A DNA stretch of 37,371 nucleotides, from NCBI GenBank assembly GCA_015501585.1, contig JADNRY010000578.1:1-37371 (forward strand). The letters are read 5' to 3'. This DNA comes from Rhodocollybia butyracea (taxonomy: Eukaryota; Basidiomycota; Agaricomycetes; Agaricales; Omphalotaceae). Positions 1 to 10,460 of this stretch are shown here, in pieces (the stretch's first letter is position 1; every line of letters begins with the position of its first letter). A model generated the notes under the pieces. That model made no database searches, was not told where the DNA came from, and saw only the letters and a list, made by a program, of their open reading frames with translations. The translations under genes and the position numbers were made by a program.

Positions 1-822
1 ACCTCAATGTCATGTTCAGTCCCTCCAAATTTTCCATGGCTTGGGTTCTGACACTGGATGAGAACTCTCCCAGAAGATCAATAATATTATCTTCTGATCT
101 GGATGTGACTAAAACTCGGTAATTGTGTGGAAGATCACAGACTTGTTTCAATAACATGGACATCAATCTTTCTCGGTGGTCTGGTTTGGGATCAGATTCA
201 TCAAGAGCATCCAGTATGATCACCACAGGTTGCACCCAATCCTTAACCTCCTTGGCTGGCTGTACGATAAGGTGCTCCCAATGCTCTTCTATGGAGCTGC
301 TGAGAATATGTGGTTTGCTTTCCAAGATATCCATTAAGCTCTTCCCAACGTCTGGGATATGAATCCCCAGATCAAATGCAATGGTTTTCATAGCTTGATC
401 TGGTGACCTTTGAGCAGCAAACCCACGGTCAAAGCCAAAGAATGCTCCCAAACAATTCCCTTTCTCCATGGATTTTCCAATAGTGTGGCTGATGGAAGAT
501 TTCCCTGTTCCGGCAGCACCGTGAAGAAAGAATAGTTGTGGAACATCCTGATCCTTGCTGAATATCCAATCATTTAATTCTTTGATGATTTGGATCCTTG
601 TCTCTGGCAAACACATTTTGTCCATTGAGACATATGCATTCAAAGTGGGGTTTAGTGCTGCCTTAAGCTCTTGTCTGATATTAACTGCGACAATGTTTCA
701 GGAAACGAACAATAAAATAGCCAATTTTATTCACCTGGCGGGGTACTATACATGTCTCCTTCAATGTGGAAAAAAGTTCCATCCTTGATAGTGAAGCGTT
801 GAGCACCCTGAAAATAAGTCAT
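1..822 (-). CDS. NACHT-domain P-loop NTPase (NLR-like), 5' part, runs off the left edge
   Basis: Two exons are visible: 735-822, starting at an ATG on 822-820, and 1-684, separated by a 50-bp intron (donor GTGAAT, acceptor TCGCAG) that keeps the frame. The N-terminus (MTYFQGAQRFTIKDG, then FFHIEGDMYS) resembles the short lead that precedes many mushroom NACHT proteins. After a helical stretch comes a Walker A motif, HGAAGTGKSS (about plus 490-520), and later a hydrophobic Walker B, VVILDALDES (about plus 190-220), then RVLVTSRSED, which fits the sensor-1 strand. The frame is open throughout exon 2. Proteins of this family are STAND NTPases whose nucleotide-driven assembly is linked to fungal recognition and cell-death signalling. 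The C-terminal repeat domain that would define the ligand side lies outside the window. The family call is firm; the biological role is inference. Confidence 0.88.
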
Positions 823-1765
823 GGATTGTTCAGCGGATGGTGGTGGTTTAAGCTCAAGAAAGAGTTGTCACATCGTTACAGATTACCAAAGGAACTGACG
901 GAATTTGAGATGGCAGAATCTAGATTGATCACCGTCCAAGTCGGCGGCTGATGCCATTGACACTTGATCAGGACCCTTTTGTCAAGACTCACTAACATAT
1001 GGCCTGGATATGCTGAGCCTCGTACTAAGCCCACCCCGCTGGTATACCACCAAGCTCCACTCCTAGTCCTCACAAAATGTGGTCCCCAATGCCATTAGCA
1101 CTGCAACCAAACCCAATGCGACCCAATGTGCTGGACATTTCATCAGGTACTACTTAGTAAGTATCAATGGGAACCTATCAAGAATGTCAGAATAAGGTTC
1201 AACTAAGGCCAGTTCGAAAGGACCATTGCCTGAACTTTGAAGTGAGTTTGTATTCATGACAAATTATTATTGATGAGTCGGAACATCGTTCGCGGCGTTT
1301 GCGCATGCCTTACCGTGTGATATTTTTGTTGCGCAAACCGTATGTAATTTGCGTTGCGCACTGGCGCAAGTATATTGCACTTTTCTTTCAACGTTCTTGC
1401 CACTCTGTTTCTACTCCTGGAATGGAGAAACTTGACCTTTTCATCATAGCCGCTCTTCCCACTGCTGCCAGTGGGGCTAACTCGGGTGAGAAGTGCTGAA
1501 TACTTTATCAGGTAAGTACTTAGTACTTATTGATTGCAATTGTCGTTATAATTGAAAGCAAACGGGAACCTATCAAGAATGTCGAGATAAGGTTCAACCA
1601 AGACTAGTTCGAAAGGACGGTTTCCCCGAAGTGACTCTGGAGTGTGAATTCATGACAGATTATTGTTGAAAATAAGTATGCGCTCAGTGCGATCTAACAA
1701 CGAGTCCAGATTTGCCCAGGTGACATCCAAAAGTCAGCACATATCGAACCATTAATTGATCCTCA
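823..1765. repeat. Intergenic stretch with repeated 3'-flank sequence
   Basis: No gene is recognised. Two related segments lie here, at about 1143-1276 and 1508-1672. They share the words gggaacctatcaagaatgtc and ataaggttcaac, followed by agttcgaaagga and a closing tcatgaca. Relatives occur at about 10370-10460 and 27960-28020, in each case just beyond the 3' end of an F-box family copy. This is therefore part of the duplicated unit and not unique intergenic DNA. Confidence 0.6.
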
Positions 1766-2710
1766 TCAATCATTTTCCTCCTCCAACATCCCATTAACAT
1801 CATCCCAGAGCTCATCCGTCTCCTTCGCCTGGGCTTCCATCGCCATCGATGCTACTTCGTATCCGATACAAACAGGACATGGTATCTGCCATCTGAAGAC
1901 TCGTATTAGTCAAAATTAGAAAGAAAAAGAAACAGCCAAGGAGAAGTTGAAAAAGAGCAGATTAAAAGAGCCAAGTCAGAATGAGGACTGGACCAATTAC
2001 GTACCCAAAACCAGCAGATAGCTTCGGGAATCTATGCAAACTGATTAGCGTTGCTTTTTTCCGTTCATGCTAAAAATTTAAACTTACCTCTTGCTGAACG
2101 TTCCGCACCCCACCAGTGGCACGCACACACTCCTGCTATCTTTGCACTCTCGACAGACAAAGTTACGCCTTAACATCGCCGCCGAGACTTCGACCAGTTC
2201 CCCGCGCACTGATTCGTATTCTACAGATTTGAATATCCTGGGGGATTCGAGTTTCAACTTGTCGATATCATGACCTTCCTCCAGTTCTAAATCCCTCATA
2301 CAGATATGTATCACCCATTCCACATTGTTCTTTTGTTCGAGCTCGTTACACATGAACTTTGGGCGATAGACGTCGAACAAAAGTTGCTTTTTAGATTCCC
2401 GGGTCAGACGAAATTGGGACTGAGCGGAGCCCAGAGCAGCGGTATCATCCGATTCTGAGATCTCGACTTTTCGAACATTGAGGATAAAAAACGGTTGGTA
2501 TCCAGGTTCCCCTTCGTTTGCATCTTCGACAAGCAGAATGGTTTTCTTCTTTTGAGCAACGCGGAGTTGCTCGTAAGGTACATCGAGAGCGAGAAGGTTG
2601 TTGAACATTTGGCAAGTAAGACGGAGGTTGCATTTGTCAGAGAAATGAAGGAAGGAAATGATGGAGAGTTTGAGTTCAAGCGTGATTGCAAGTAGGGGAG
2701 ATCGCAGCAT
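1766..2710 (-). CDS. F-box-like protein with C-terminal cysteine cluster, copy A
   Basis: Spliced model: exon 1 2088-2710, a 27-nt microexon 2005-2031, and a last exon 1766-1892 ending in TGA; introns are 56 and 112 bp. The total is 777 nt, 258 residues. Residues about 8-45 (TLELKLSIISFLHFSDK, then NLRLTCQMFNNLL) fit an F-box, the domain that binds Skp1 in SCF ubiquitin ligases. The middle is a beta-rich region of unknown fold. The end carries CxxC (FVCRECKDSR), another Cys pair, and CPVCIGYE from the last exon. Copy A differs from its paralogues: the third Cys pair is spread to C-x5-C (VCVPLVGC instead of VCPGC), and the microexon reads SAGFG where others read SGCG, losing one cysteine. Zinc binding may therefore be impaired. 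It lies in tandem with copy B. The substrate is unknown. Confidence 0.75.
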
Positions 2711-3413
2711 GGTGGATTTGCCAGAAGAACGGTAGAACTAAACCTCGGAGTGGTGACTGACTCGTCCCGGACCGTCCGAAATCATATGACCAAATTATAG
2801 CCTTCAGCTGACAATCATAACAATCCTTTTTTGAATTTTTCTTCGACGTTCAAGCTTTCAAGCTTGTGTTCGAGTACAGCTTCAGCATCAAGCATCCAGA
2901 GCCGTGTTAACGTTACGTCAATCCCAAGAATCCGCTTTACCAATATTGCTTTTTGCCGTCCACTTTGAATCCTCACCAGCACAGGGCCTCTACTCATAAA
3001 CCGTGAACCCGTGAACGTTCAAACAAGGCATCCATCCCATACTTCTTTTCACGCCAACTTTTCAGAGCTCGACATGTTATTTCGCCACAAGCACAACAGA
3101 GTGAAGAAGGATACGGAGAGGAACGACCTGGAACGACTCGGTCCTTGATTGGTGAATGACCCGTGCGCGCCCTTCACTGCGATCGTGTTCGTTCAATGAT
3201 GCCATCTCTTTTGCTCTGCTCTAGGACTTAGATTCTGTACTCACCCTCCTGTCCAATCCTTGACACTGCTGGCCTCGACATCACTGGTGTTACGGACTGC
3301 CTATTTGTTTATCCTTGTTTTTCCACTGGCAAGTCGAAGCAACATTATCTATCTCATTTACATACGAGTCCCTCGCTTCGATATAAAGCGTCCATAAGTA
3401 CAGATCGACCTCT

Positions 3414-4354
3414 TTATCGATCATTTTCCTCCTCCAGCATCTCGTTGATATCATCCCAGAGCTCCTCCATATCCTTTTCACTGTCCTCGAAGTCCTTCGC
3501 TGACAATGCCATTTCATATCCAATGCAAACAGGACATGGCATATTGCATCTGAAGAGTCGATATTAGAACGAGAAATAATCAAGGAGAAATTGAAAAGGC
3601 AGTATCAAAAGCACAAGTCAGAATGAGGAGTGGCCCAATTACATACCCACAACCAGAAAATAGCGATGAGAATCTATGCAAACCGATCAATAGGGGTACT
3701 TTTCCATCCCTGCTAATAATCATAAACTGACCGCTTGCTGAACCCTCCACACCCCGGGCACACATTCCTGCTACCTCGACACTCTGGACAGACAAAGCGG
3801 CGCCTTAACATCGCTGCTGAGACTTTGACAAGTCTCCCGCGCACCGACTTGTAATTCACAGATTTGACTAGCCTACAGGATTAACGACTCAAGTCGATAT
3901 CACCTTCTTCCAATTGTAATTCCCTCATAGAGATGCGTATCACCCATTCGTCCTCATCGTCGCTTATTTCGCTCTTGTCACACATGAACATTGGGTGATA
4001 GACATCAAACAAAAGCTGTTTTTCAGATTCCTGGGTCAGATGGAAGTCGGAAGCGCGGTTCGGGGCGGCATCGGGGGCAGCAGCGGTATCATCTGAGCCT
4101 GAGGTCTCAACTTTTCGAACATTAAAGATAAAGAATGGTTCGTGTCCAGGTTCCCCTTCATTCGCACCATCAACGAGCAGAATGGTTTGCTTCCTTTCAG
4201 CAACTTGGAGTTGCTCGTGAGGGACATCGAGAGCGAGAAGGTTATTGAACATTTGGCATGTAAGACGGAGGCGTCGTTTGTCGGAGAGGTGAATAAAGGA
4301 AATGATAGAGAGTTTGAGTTCGAGCGTGATTGTGAGTAAGGGAGATTGCGACAT
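3414..4354 (-). pseudogene. F-box-like protein, copy B, with one in-frame stop
   Basis: The layout matches the other copies: exon 1 3732-4354, 27-nt microexon 3647-3673, last exon 3414-3549 ending in TAA. The F-box (TLELKLSIISFIHLSDK) and the central region are intact. At 3881-3883 the frame hits TAA where copies C and D have AAA (Lys). Downstream the frame stays open and still encodes RRRFVCPECRGSRNVCPGCG, the microexon FSSLFSGCG and the last exon MPCPVCIGYEMALSAK, ending in EEENDR. One substitution therefore truncates the protein to 157 residues and removes the cysteine cluster. Donor 1 is GTCAGT instead of the GTAAGT of A, C and D. A short F-box-only protein could still be made; I judge a recent pseudogene more likely. 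Confidence 0.75.
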
Positions 4355-4369
4355 GATGGAAGTTCAAGA

Positions 4370-5680
4370 AGGTGCTGCGACAGGGGCTATCATGAGGCCG
4401 GCAAACGACGCTTACATAATTTTGCTCTCCTCTCTCAACTCTTTTTCGCCCTAGTACAGCTCCAGGCGTTCAAAATCTCTGTGTTGTGTAATTCCCGAGA
4501 GCCTGGGCAACTTGACGATCACACAAATTATCCTTCGTGCCGTCACTTCAATCCTTTTCTCCTGAGCTGCTGCTATGAATCCTTTAACGTGTACTAAACG
4601 TTCAAACAAGGTGTCCATCGAAATATACTTCTTTCCGCGCCAGCAACCGGAAGTCTGGAATCTGAACGTCGGATCTTCGATGCATCCCTGAACTCGTCGA
4701 CGGTCACACAGGGAACATAGTCGCGAGAGTTGTATATAGATGGAACGGCTTGGTATCATAACCGGTGAGTACAGCTCCTCACTGCAAGTCCTTTGTTCTT
4801 TCTGTCTCACCCTTGACACTGCGAGTCTTCAAATTACCGCATTACAGGCGGCGCGCGCCTATCTCTCCATCTCTCCTCATTTTCCGTGCACAAGTTGAAG
4901 TACTAGTAGCGCTCTGTTTCTCATAGGTATACTCCCTCGTCTCGATATAAACACCTATCATGGGACCATGTGCACCAAACGTCGAGACGGGCCAAATTGA
5001 CGGATATTTGTTCAAGTAAACGATTCATCCCACAGCTATTATCACCTTTGTCCGCTCAGACCGACAGAGAATGTGAAATGGTGTATGGATCATCGGTTTT
5101 GCGATTGCGAGTATGGTGGTTTGCTCTGGTCGTAAAACAACAATATTCTACATTCTGAATACGTAGAGCGATGTCATCTTTACAAATGACACCAAGCCGT
5201 ATGTCCACAACAATGCTACCAGTCCGCCTGAGAGCATGATCGTGATACCGTTCCGCTGAAGGTGGGCTCCGCACAGAGGGACACATAATGCCGCGTGTTT
5301 CTCTCTCCATGATAGATTCTATCGTTCTGATGCTCTCTCGCGTCCAGGTGTACACAGATTCCTCCTTTACCGGATCATCGCACTAGTCGTAACGTCTGGC
5401 ATCGCTCCCCGCCATGTATTGGTCCATACTACTTTCTTCCATTATACCGTGTTTCTTCTTCCGCTATGTCCTCGGACACCACCTCCTTGAACCCGTTGAA
5501 CTCGACTTGCCCACCTTCTCAATCCCTGCCACCTGCCTCCTGCTTTACCGGAAACCCGCCTGGGTGTTTGATAGGTTTGGTATCTGGCACGGTGTAACCT
5601 AGCGGCGGAAAATTCTAGCCCTTGGTTTGCAAGGGCAATGTCGTAGAAGCTGCTAGCAGGTATTCGACGTACAAGGTTCA
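4370..5680. repeat. Duplicated upstream flank of the F-box family, unit B
   Basis: This region resembles 21380-22280, 29040-30330 and 35405-36700, and a shorter piece at about 2760-3300. Shared landmarks in order are: cgtcacttcaat, acgttcaaacaaggtgtcca, a GTGAGT-like donor after a conserved ggaacg...ggt segment, an ATATAAA box (about 4945-4951), gaccatg plus cgtcgagac, then atatttgttcaag and gatgtgaaatggtgtat-like words. Open frames here differ between copies, so no protein is called on either strand. Confidence 0.6.
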
Positions 5681-5999
5681 AATAAATTAACAGTCAAAGC
5701 ATCTCCTCACAGCTCTCAACGGCCCTCCTCAACCTCGTTGTCCTTTTTTCTTGCTAAGCTACGGAGCTCATAAGCAAACGGTAGCACAAGCGAAGCATTT
5801 CATTTATCTGATCAGAAAAATCGCGATCAAGGATGAAAGAGTGCTACTTGGACCTACACTCCGACAGTTTTAATCCTGCAGTTTCAGAGCCGAAAACATG
5901 TTGACGTTCCCATAGCACACGGACCACCCTTCCATTCTCTCTCGCCTCCTTGCTACCCATACCGCGAGATTCCGCACCGGTGACATCATTTCTGAACTA

Positions 6000-6925
6000 T
6001 GGTATCCATTACAGGCGCTCCCCTCTTTCCTTCTGGATCATCCTCCGTGGTTGGAGGTATTGCATATGACCCCGAATTTGGTCATCATACCGTGTCCGAT
6101 CTTCCTCTCGAGGCCGAAATGCCCATCCTACTTACCGCTGCGTTTTAAAGCTTTGCCACTAGGCAGTCAATCAACCTTGCAGAAATTGACCTTGTGGGCA
6201 TCCATACCCGAACCCTTAGATGGTTACTACGATCATGGAACGATCACGTTCCCCCCTCCATCTCCATAGGCATGACGTTACCAGATGCCGCCAGATGCCG
6301 CCAGTAGTCTAGCCAGTTTTGTAGATGTCCCCAGCCTTCGGCGCTTGGAGATTCATGATTTGGACCACGGCCGTCCTGGGTACCAATCGAGACTAGAATT
6401 TTCATCCCTAGCCCGTCTCTGCCTCAACATACTCGCATAGTAGCCATTAACTCACCCCACTTCTGGTGGATTATCTTTTCCCGCTCCTGTCGGCACTTTC
6501 AAAGGGACCCACGACACGTTTACCAAGTGCCCCCCCCCCCATTCCTTTTACCATCTTTTTCGCCTGCACTTCTCTTCGGTATCTTCACCTCATTCATCCT
6601 GATGCTTCCACCTTGAAATCCATGGTGTCACCTCTCTTCCTCAAGGATGCTGGGAAAGCGGCGTTGCTGCCTTGTTGGGCATTGGAATGCCTGCATATAG
6701 AACCATCAATTGTTGCGTGATCTCCTCGCCTTTTTTAGACTTGATTCGCAGTGGCGTGAATCAACCTTAAAACTTGATCCCCTCCTTGCGCCTTGTGTCT
6801 TCCCTACAATCCTGCTTGATGTTCCTCCGGAGCGGGGCAACAATATTCTGTTGTATGCTTCGCGAAAGACAGCTGTAAATATTGTAAATGAAGCAAGTTT
6901 CTTGTTGGGGGGAACGGTCATTTGA
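6000..6925 (+). pseudogene. Decayed leucine-rich (F-box/LRR-like) gene remnant
   Basis: Short open pieces in changing frames encode leucine-rich strands in series: STLQKLTLWAS (about 6160-6210), VDVPSLRRLEIHDLD (about 6320-6366), SSLARLCLNILA ending at a TAG near 6440, TSLRYLHLIHPDASTLKSM (about 6566-6630) and WALECLHIEP (about 6685-6710), then about 70 residues to a stop at 6923-6925. This spacing is typical of the LRR part of fungal F-box/LRR proteins. No continuous frame or convincing set of introns joins the pieces, and no F-box is seen upstream. It is most likely a dead copy. A functional gene with several introns that I failed to place is the alternative. Confidence 0.4.
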
Positions 6926-7761
6926 TTGTTTAAACTCTCTCTCTTTACATTTCCTGATTTTTTCCTGGCTCATTCTTCATACTCTCTTCTTATCCCCTTT
7001 CTCTCTCCTCTAGATACTCGGCATCTCTGTGTTTGTATCCGGTGTATTATATTCACAAGTTCATATCTAGTCACACCTGAAAGAGAAAAATATCATACTG
7101 AAATTTTCTGATAAGATAAGATAATCCTTTATAGTTTATCATAAAAAATCTGCTCAGCAGATTTTTTTCTCTTTTCGGTGTGAGTCGCTCTTTCCTGCTT
7201 TGCATTCTAAGTATAATTTGATTAACTGACACGATCATTTTTTTCCGTGGTTCCTCCCTCATGTATCCGTTTCTCGCTCTATTCCGAGTCGGGCTAGATT
7301 CCCCTCATTGCTGTTCCTATTCTGTTATGTATTTTAGCTGTGGAACACAAGTTTTCCACAGTTTACCGTCCCCCCGCGGTGCCCGCACTGCCGATGCGCC
7401 CTTTCTCGGATGCGCAAACAAATGATACATAGCATCAATTCAATCTGTCAGTAGTGTCAGCGTTGGAAAAAAATCAAAACTTAAAGGCGCCACTGGCATG
7501 CGAATCGCTGTTTACGCCACAGATGTGATGGCCACTGTACCTACTGGTGCCAAGAGGTTAAAGACATACCTTCAGTTAAATTCGTGTGGGGAAGTAGTGT
7601 TCCTGTGACTTCATCGTATCTCATTGAATCTTTGTAACTTAAAATAGGCTCCCTGAAATGCAGAATATAACCTGGGTGGGCCTGCCAGTGCCTAGATCAT
7701 TCCCGGTTCCGAATCTCCCTACCAAGAACTTTTGGCCAACTCCAGCGCTTCTTCTCAAGTC
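6926..7761. other. Intergenic region with a strong short hairpin
   Basis: No gene is seen. At 7143-7167 lies a perfect 12-bp inverted repeat with a 1-nt loop: AAAAAATCTGCT, C, AGCAGATTTTTT. It lies between the leucine-rich remnant and the membrane-protein gene and could form a hairpin in DNA or RNA. A second, weaker palindrome (ctgtggaa...ttccacag) lies near 7339-7362. Confidence 0.5.
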
Positions 7762-9216
7762 ATGACTCCAGACGAAGTGGCAGAGACGTTAATTGTTGAA
7801 GATATACTTTTACAAGATCTGGCCGAAATTATAATCACGTCCACTTTATTTGGTGCATCCATTAAATCCTTGATTCCAAGATTAAACAACTCTCAATTTA
7901 CACTGTATATCCTAGGGGTATACTGTTTGGTATCTTGTATCAGCTTGTACATCTACTTCACTGAGTGAGTTCTCCTATTGTTCCATATATGCTGATTCAA
8001 TAAATGTATTGATTTTATAGAAGAAAGAGTACTACTGGGCCCGGGGGTCCGAAGAAAGCAATGACTTGTGTGCTTCTTGGCACATTTGTCCTGATGCTGG
8101 TCCTCTTTGTGTTGAATATGGCATCCGTACCTCTGCTTGTCGAATACAACCTCGTGGAAGCTCTACCTGGAGGAATCATGGGACAAATAGTAGCAGCCGA
8201 GTCGCAGTCACACCACTCAGTCTGTATTAAGATCACTAACGGGTTAATGAATGTCATAGTGAGTTTGGTAGACCTGATACTCAACCACTGATTGACCTCA
8301 TCCTGGAAAGCTTTTAATTGCTGATACTGTGATTGTGTGGAGAGCTTGGGCGGTGTGGATGAACAACAAGAAAGTAAAATGGACTTTGCTCATGGTTATG
8401 TTTGCAGATATAAGTAGGTAGGGTTGACCTGTGACATTGGTTCACATGAGCTCATGTAGACATGAAATTAGGTGTCAGCTTGGCTGATTTTATTGCAGAC
8501 TCTCGGGTTCCTTCCCGAGTGAACAGTGCTATAACCCTTGATTGGGTGTATATTGTGCTTTCATTATTTATAAACATGATAGCGACATGTCTGATAGCTT
8601 TTCGCACCTGGTGAGCACTACTTCCTGTTCCCCTTATATCTGCTTGTGATAACTTTGTTGTTCCAGGAGGCATCATAACTCTGTGAAATCATTTTCCATT
8701 GGGAGAAGGCGAACTAGAGCAGAAGGAGTTCTTCTTCTTCTCCTTGAGTCAGGGGCAATCTATGCGCTTTTGCAGGTCTGCATTCTACAAACAAACTCTG
8801 GTTCTGTTGAATAAAATCTTTTAGTTCATTGCCATTATAATTTACGGGTTGGACTCGGTTAAAGCAACACTTACATCGCCTATTCCCTTCGTTACATTCC
8901 TTATATGCCAACTATACATATATGCTGCTGTGAGGTCCCTCCTGTTATCTACATCTATAGGCTTGCTGACCTTGCTGCACCTCAATCCCAGGCTTTGAAC
9001 CCTGTTGTCATCTTCATCTTGGTTCAAATACAATATACATACGAGCAAAGTGTTCATCTCAGTGAAGAAATTTCTACATTGAGTCGACTCACTCAGTCGC
9101 AGCACGTTCCAGCCACCTCAAATAGAATGGATTCAATGGAAGGCACTTCTGCCAATTTTCAACTGGCTGCCAGTGAGCAGAAGACCAATGGTTACCGAGA
9201 AGAAATGGAGGAATAG
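7762..9216 (+). CDS. Multi-pass membrane protein of an uncharacterised fungal family
   Basis: Seven exons: 7762-7964, 8021-8258, 8311-8413, 8460-8610, 8667-8775, 8825-8929 and 8992-9216. The 46-62 bp introns have GTRNGN donors (GTCTGC in one) and YAG or AAG acceptors, and the frame holds across all six joints (1134 nt, 377 residues). I chose the ATG at 7762 (MTPDEVAETL) because the frame upstream has only a TTG. Hydrophobic segments include LYILGVYCLVSCISLYIYF, VLLGTFVLMLVLFVLNM, the stretch before VWRAW, WVYIVLSLFINMIATCLIAF, VLLLLLESGAIYALLQF and ALNPVVIFILVQIQ, consistent with about seven spans. The WRAW and ESGAIY words recall a large family of hypothetical seven-span proteins in Agaricomycetes. 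The C-terminal 60 residues are polar. Function is unknown; a receptor role is only analogy. Confidence 0.8.
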
Positions 9217-9788
9217 ACACCAGATTATTACACTGTGACTCCAAGAGTAGAACATGATCATTGATATCGTGTTCCATTTGCAAGGCCTGGGCCGCTAGTA
9301 GTAGGTGCTGTTAAATATTATTTAGGTCATAGTAACCGAGGTATCGAGTCGATGCCTTGATCCAAATATACCTGAACAGGACTCACTTAGAACTCACTTC
9401 ACCCTCTGAAGGAAAATAGTAGCAGCAAATTGCAAGATAAGACCGATAAATACATTTAGCGCCATGCACAGCTGGGCTATTTCCAACTTTGTTGTACAAA
9501 TCATATGCGTCGGTATAGTTCCAACTTAGAAGAAAGGAGCATCCATTCCGCCTTCCTCGAAGAGCCCAAATTGAGCCCAAAGCAAATAAGTAGAACGATT
9601 CAAAAAATGACAAGAACGCAAAGATCGAAATAGAACATTTGTAGACATGTGCATGGAAAGCCGAGCGCGGTTAATGGGGGTTGACGCAGCCATTTATTTA
9701 ACTCGGCGGTTAGGGTATGAATGATGAACGTTTGAACAACAATAGCTATCAAGCAGTGTTAGTGCATGCTGTCAATATAAGTACATAT
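9217..9788. other. Intergenic stretch, no gene recognised
   Basis: Only short open frames are present, the longest being 76 codons on the minus strand at 9383-9613, with no recognisable motif. Confidence 0.4.
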
Positions 9789-9946
9789 CACTGCATGCAA
9801 ATCAACATAACTTTTCATGGAAATAGTAAAATTATGCTAAACTTGGGTGAATATAGAAAGATTATGTTAAGATTGCATGAAGTTCCATACAATTTTAACA
9901 TAATCTTACTATTTCCACAAATATTTATGTAGATTTGCATGCAGTG
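9789..9946. mobile_element. 158-bp MITE, copy 1
   Basis: The termini are a perfect 15-bp inverted repeat (CACTGCATGCAAATC and its complement). The similarity of the two arms extends inward to about 65 bp with mismatches, so the element can fold into a long hairpin. It is flanked by TAT on both sides (9786-9788 and 9947-9949), a 3-bp target-site duplication. It is AT-rich with no coding capacity. A second copy of exactly the same length lies at 13953-14110. The CACTG terminus and 3-bp duplication would suit a CACTA-superfamily (CMC) derived element, but the parent is not in the window. Confidence 0.85.
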
Positions 9947-10186
9947 TATGGCAATCTCAAGGCAATCTTTTCACGAGAGTTGAAGGATAATTCAGGTATG
10001 CTGAATCCTGCTGAATACAATGGCGTTGGTAGCGAAAGAAGAGATGGTTGGGGTATGGTCGCTTGCGAAGCGTATCGTAACATCTAAGTCCCGCGCTAGG
10101 TAGGGAAGATTGCGACAGAGCAGGATGTGGAAGAAGGACAAGCAGGCCCTTGGTCACATCGGACCGTCAATCATGGCGCTTTTGTG

Positions 10187-10460
10187 TTCATTGGGATTGG
10201 CGTTCACGACAATGTTGCCAGGAGTCTGCTTCAGAGCATGATGCTTTTCTTTCAACTTTCTTGCGACTTTGCATCTACTCCTAACAGAGAATCTGATCAT
10301 CACAGCTCCTCTTCCCACCGGTGTCAAGGAGTGCTGAATAAGTATCCTACAAGGTTGGTAAGTATTGATTGTGACGAACGGGAGCCTAACAAGAATGTCC
10401 GAATGTCAGAATAAGGTTCAACTAAGGCAAGGCCAGTGCGAAGGGGTTCTCGGAAGTGAC
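10187..10460. repeat. 3'-flank repeat of F-box copy C
   Basis: This segment resembles about 1389-1650 and 27762-28020. Shared words are the ttgggattg...acgacaa start (absent near 1389), agagcatgat, tttctttcaactttcttgc, atctactcct, cagctcctcttccc and gaatgtcagaataagg. It overlaps the extended 3' end of the copy C reading frame. Confidence 0.55.

Noticed and set aside
4451..5355. Minus-strand frames of about 100-120 codons upstream of copy B
   Set aside because: Parts look similar between units (for example GKKYISMDTLFERL), but frames break differently in each copy, so no protein can be supported.
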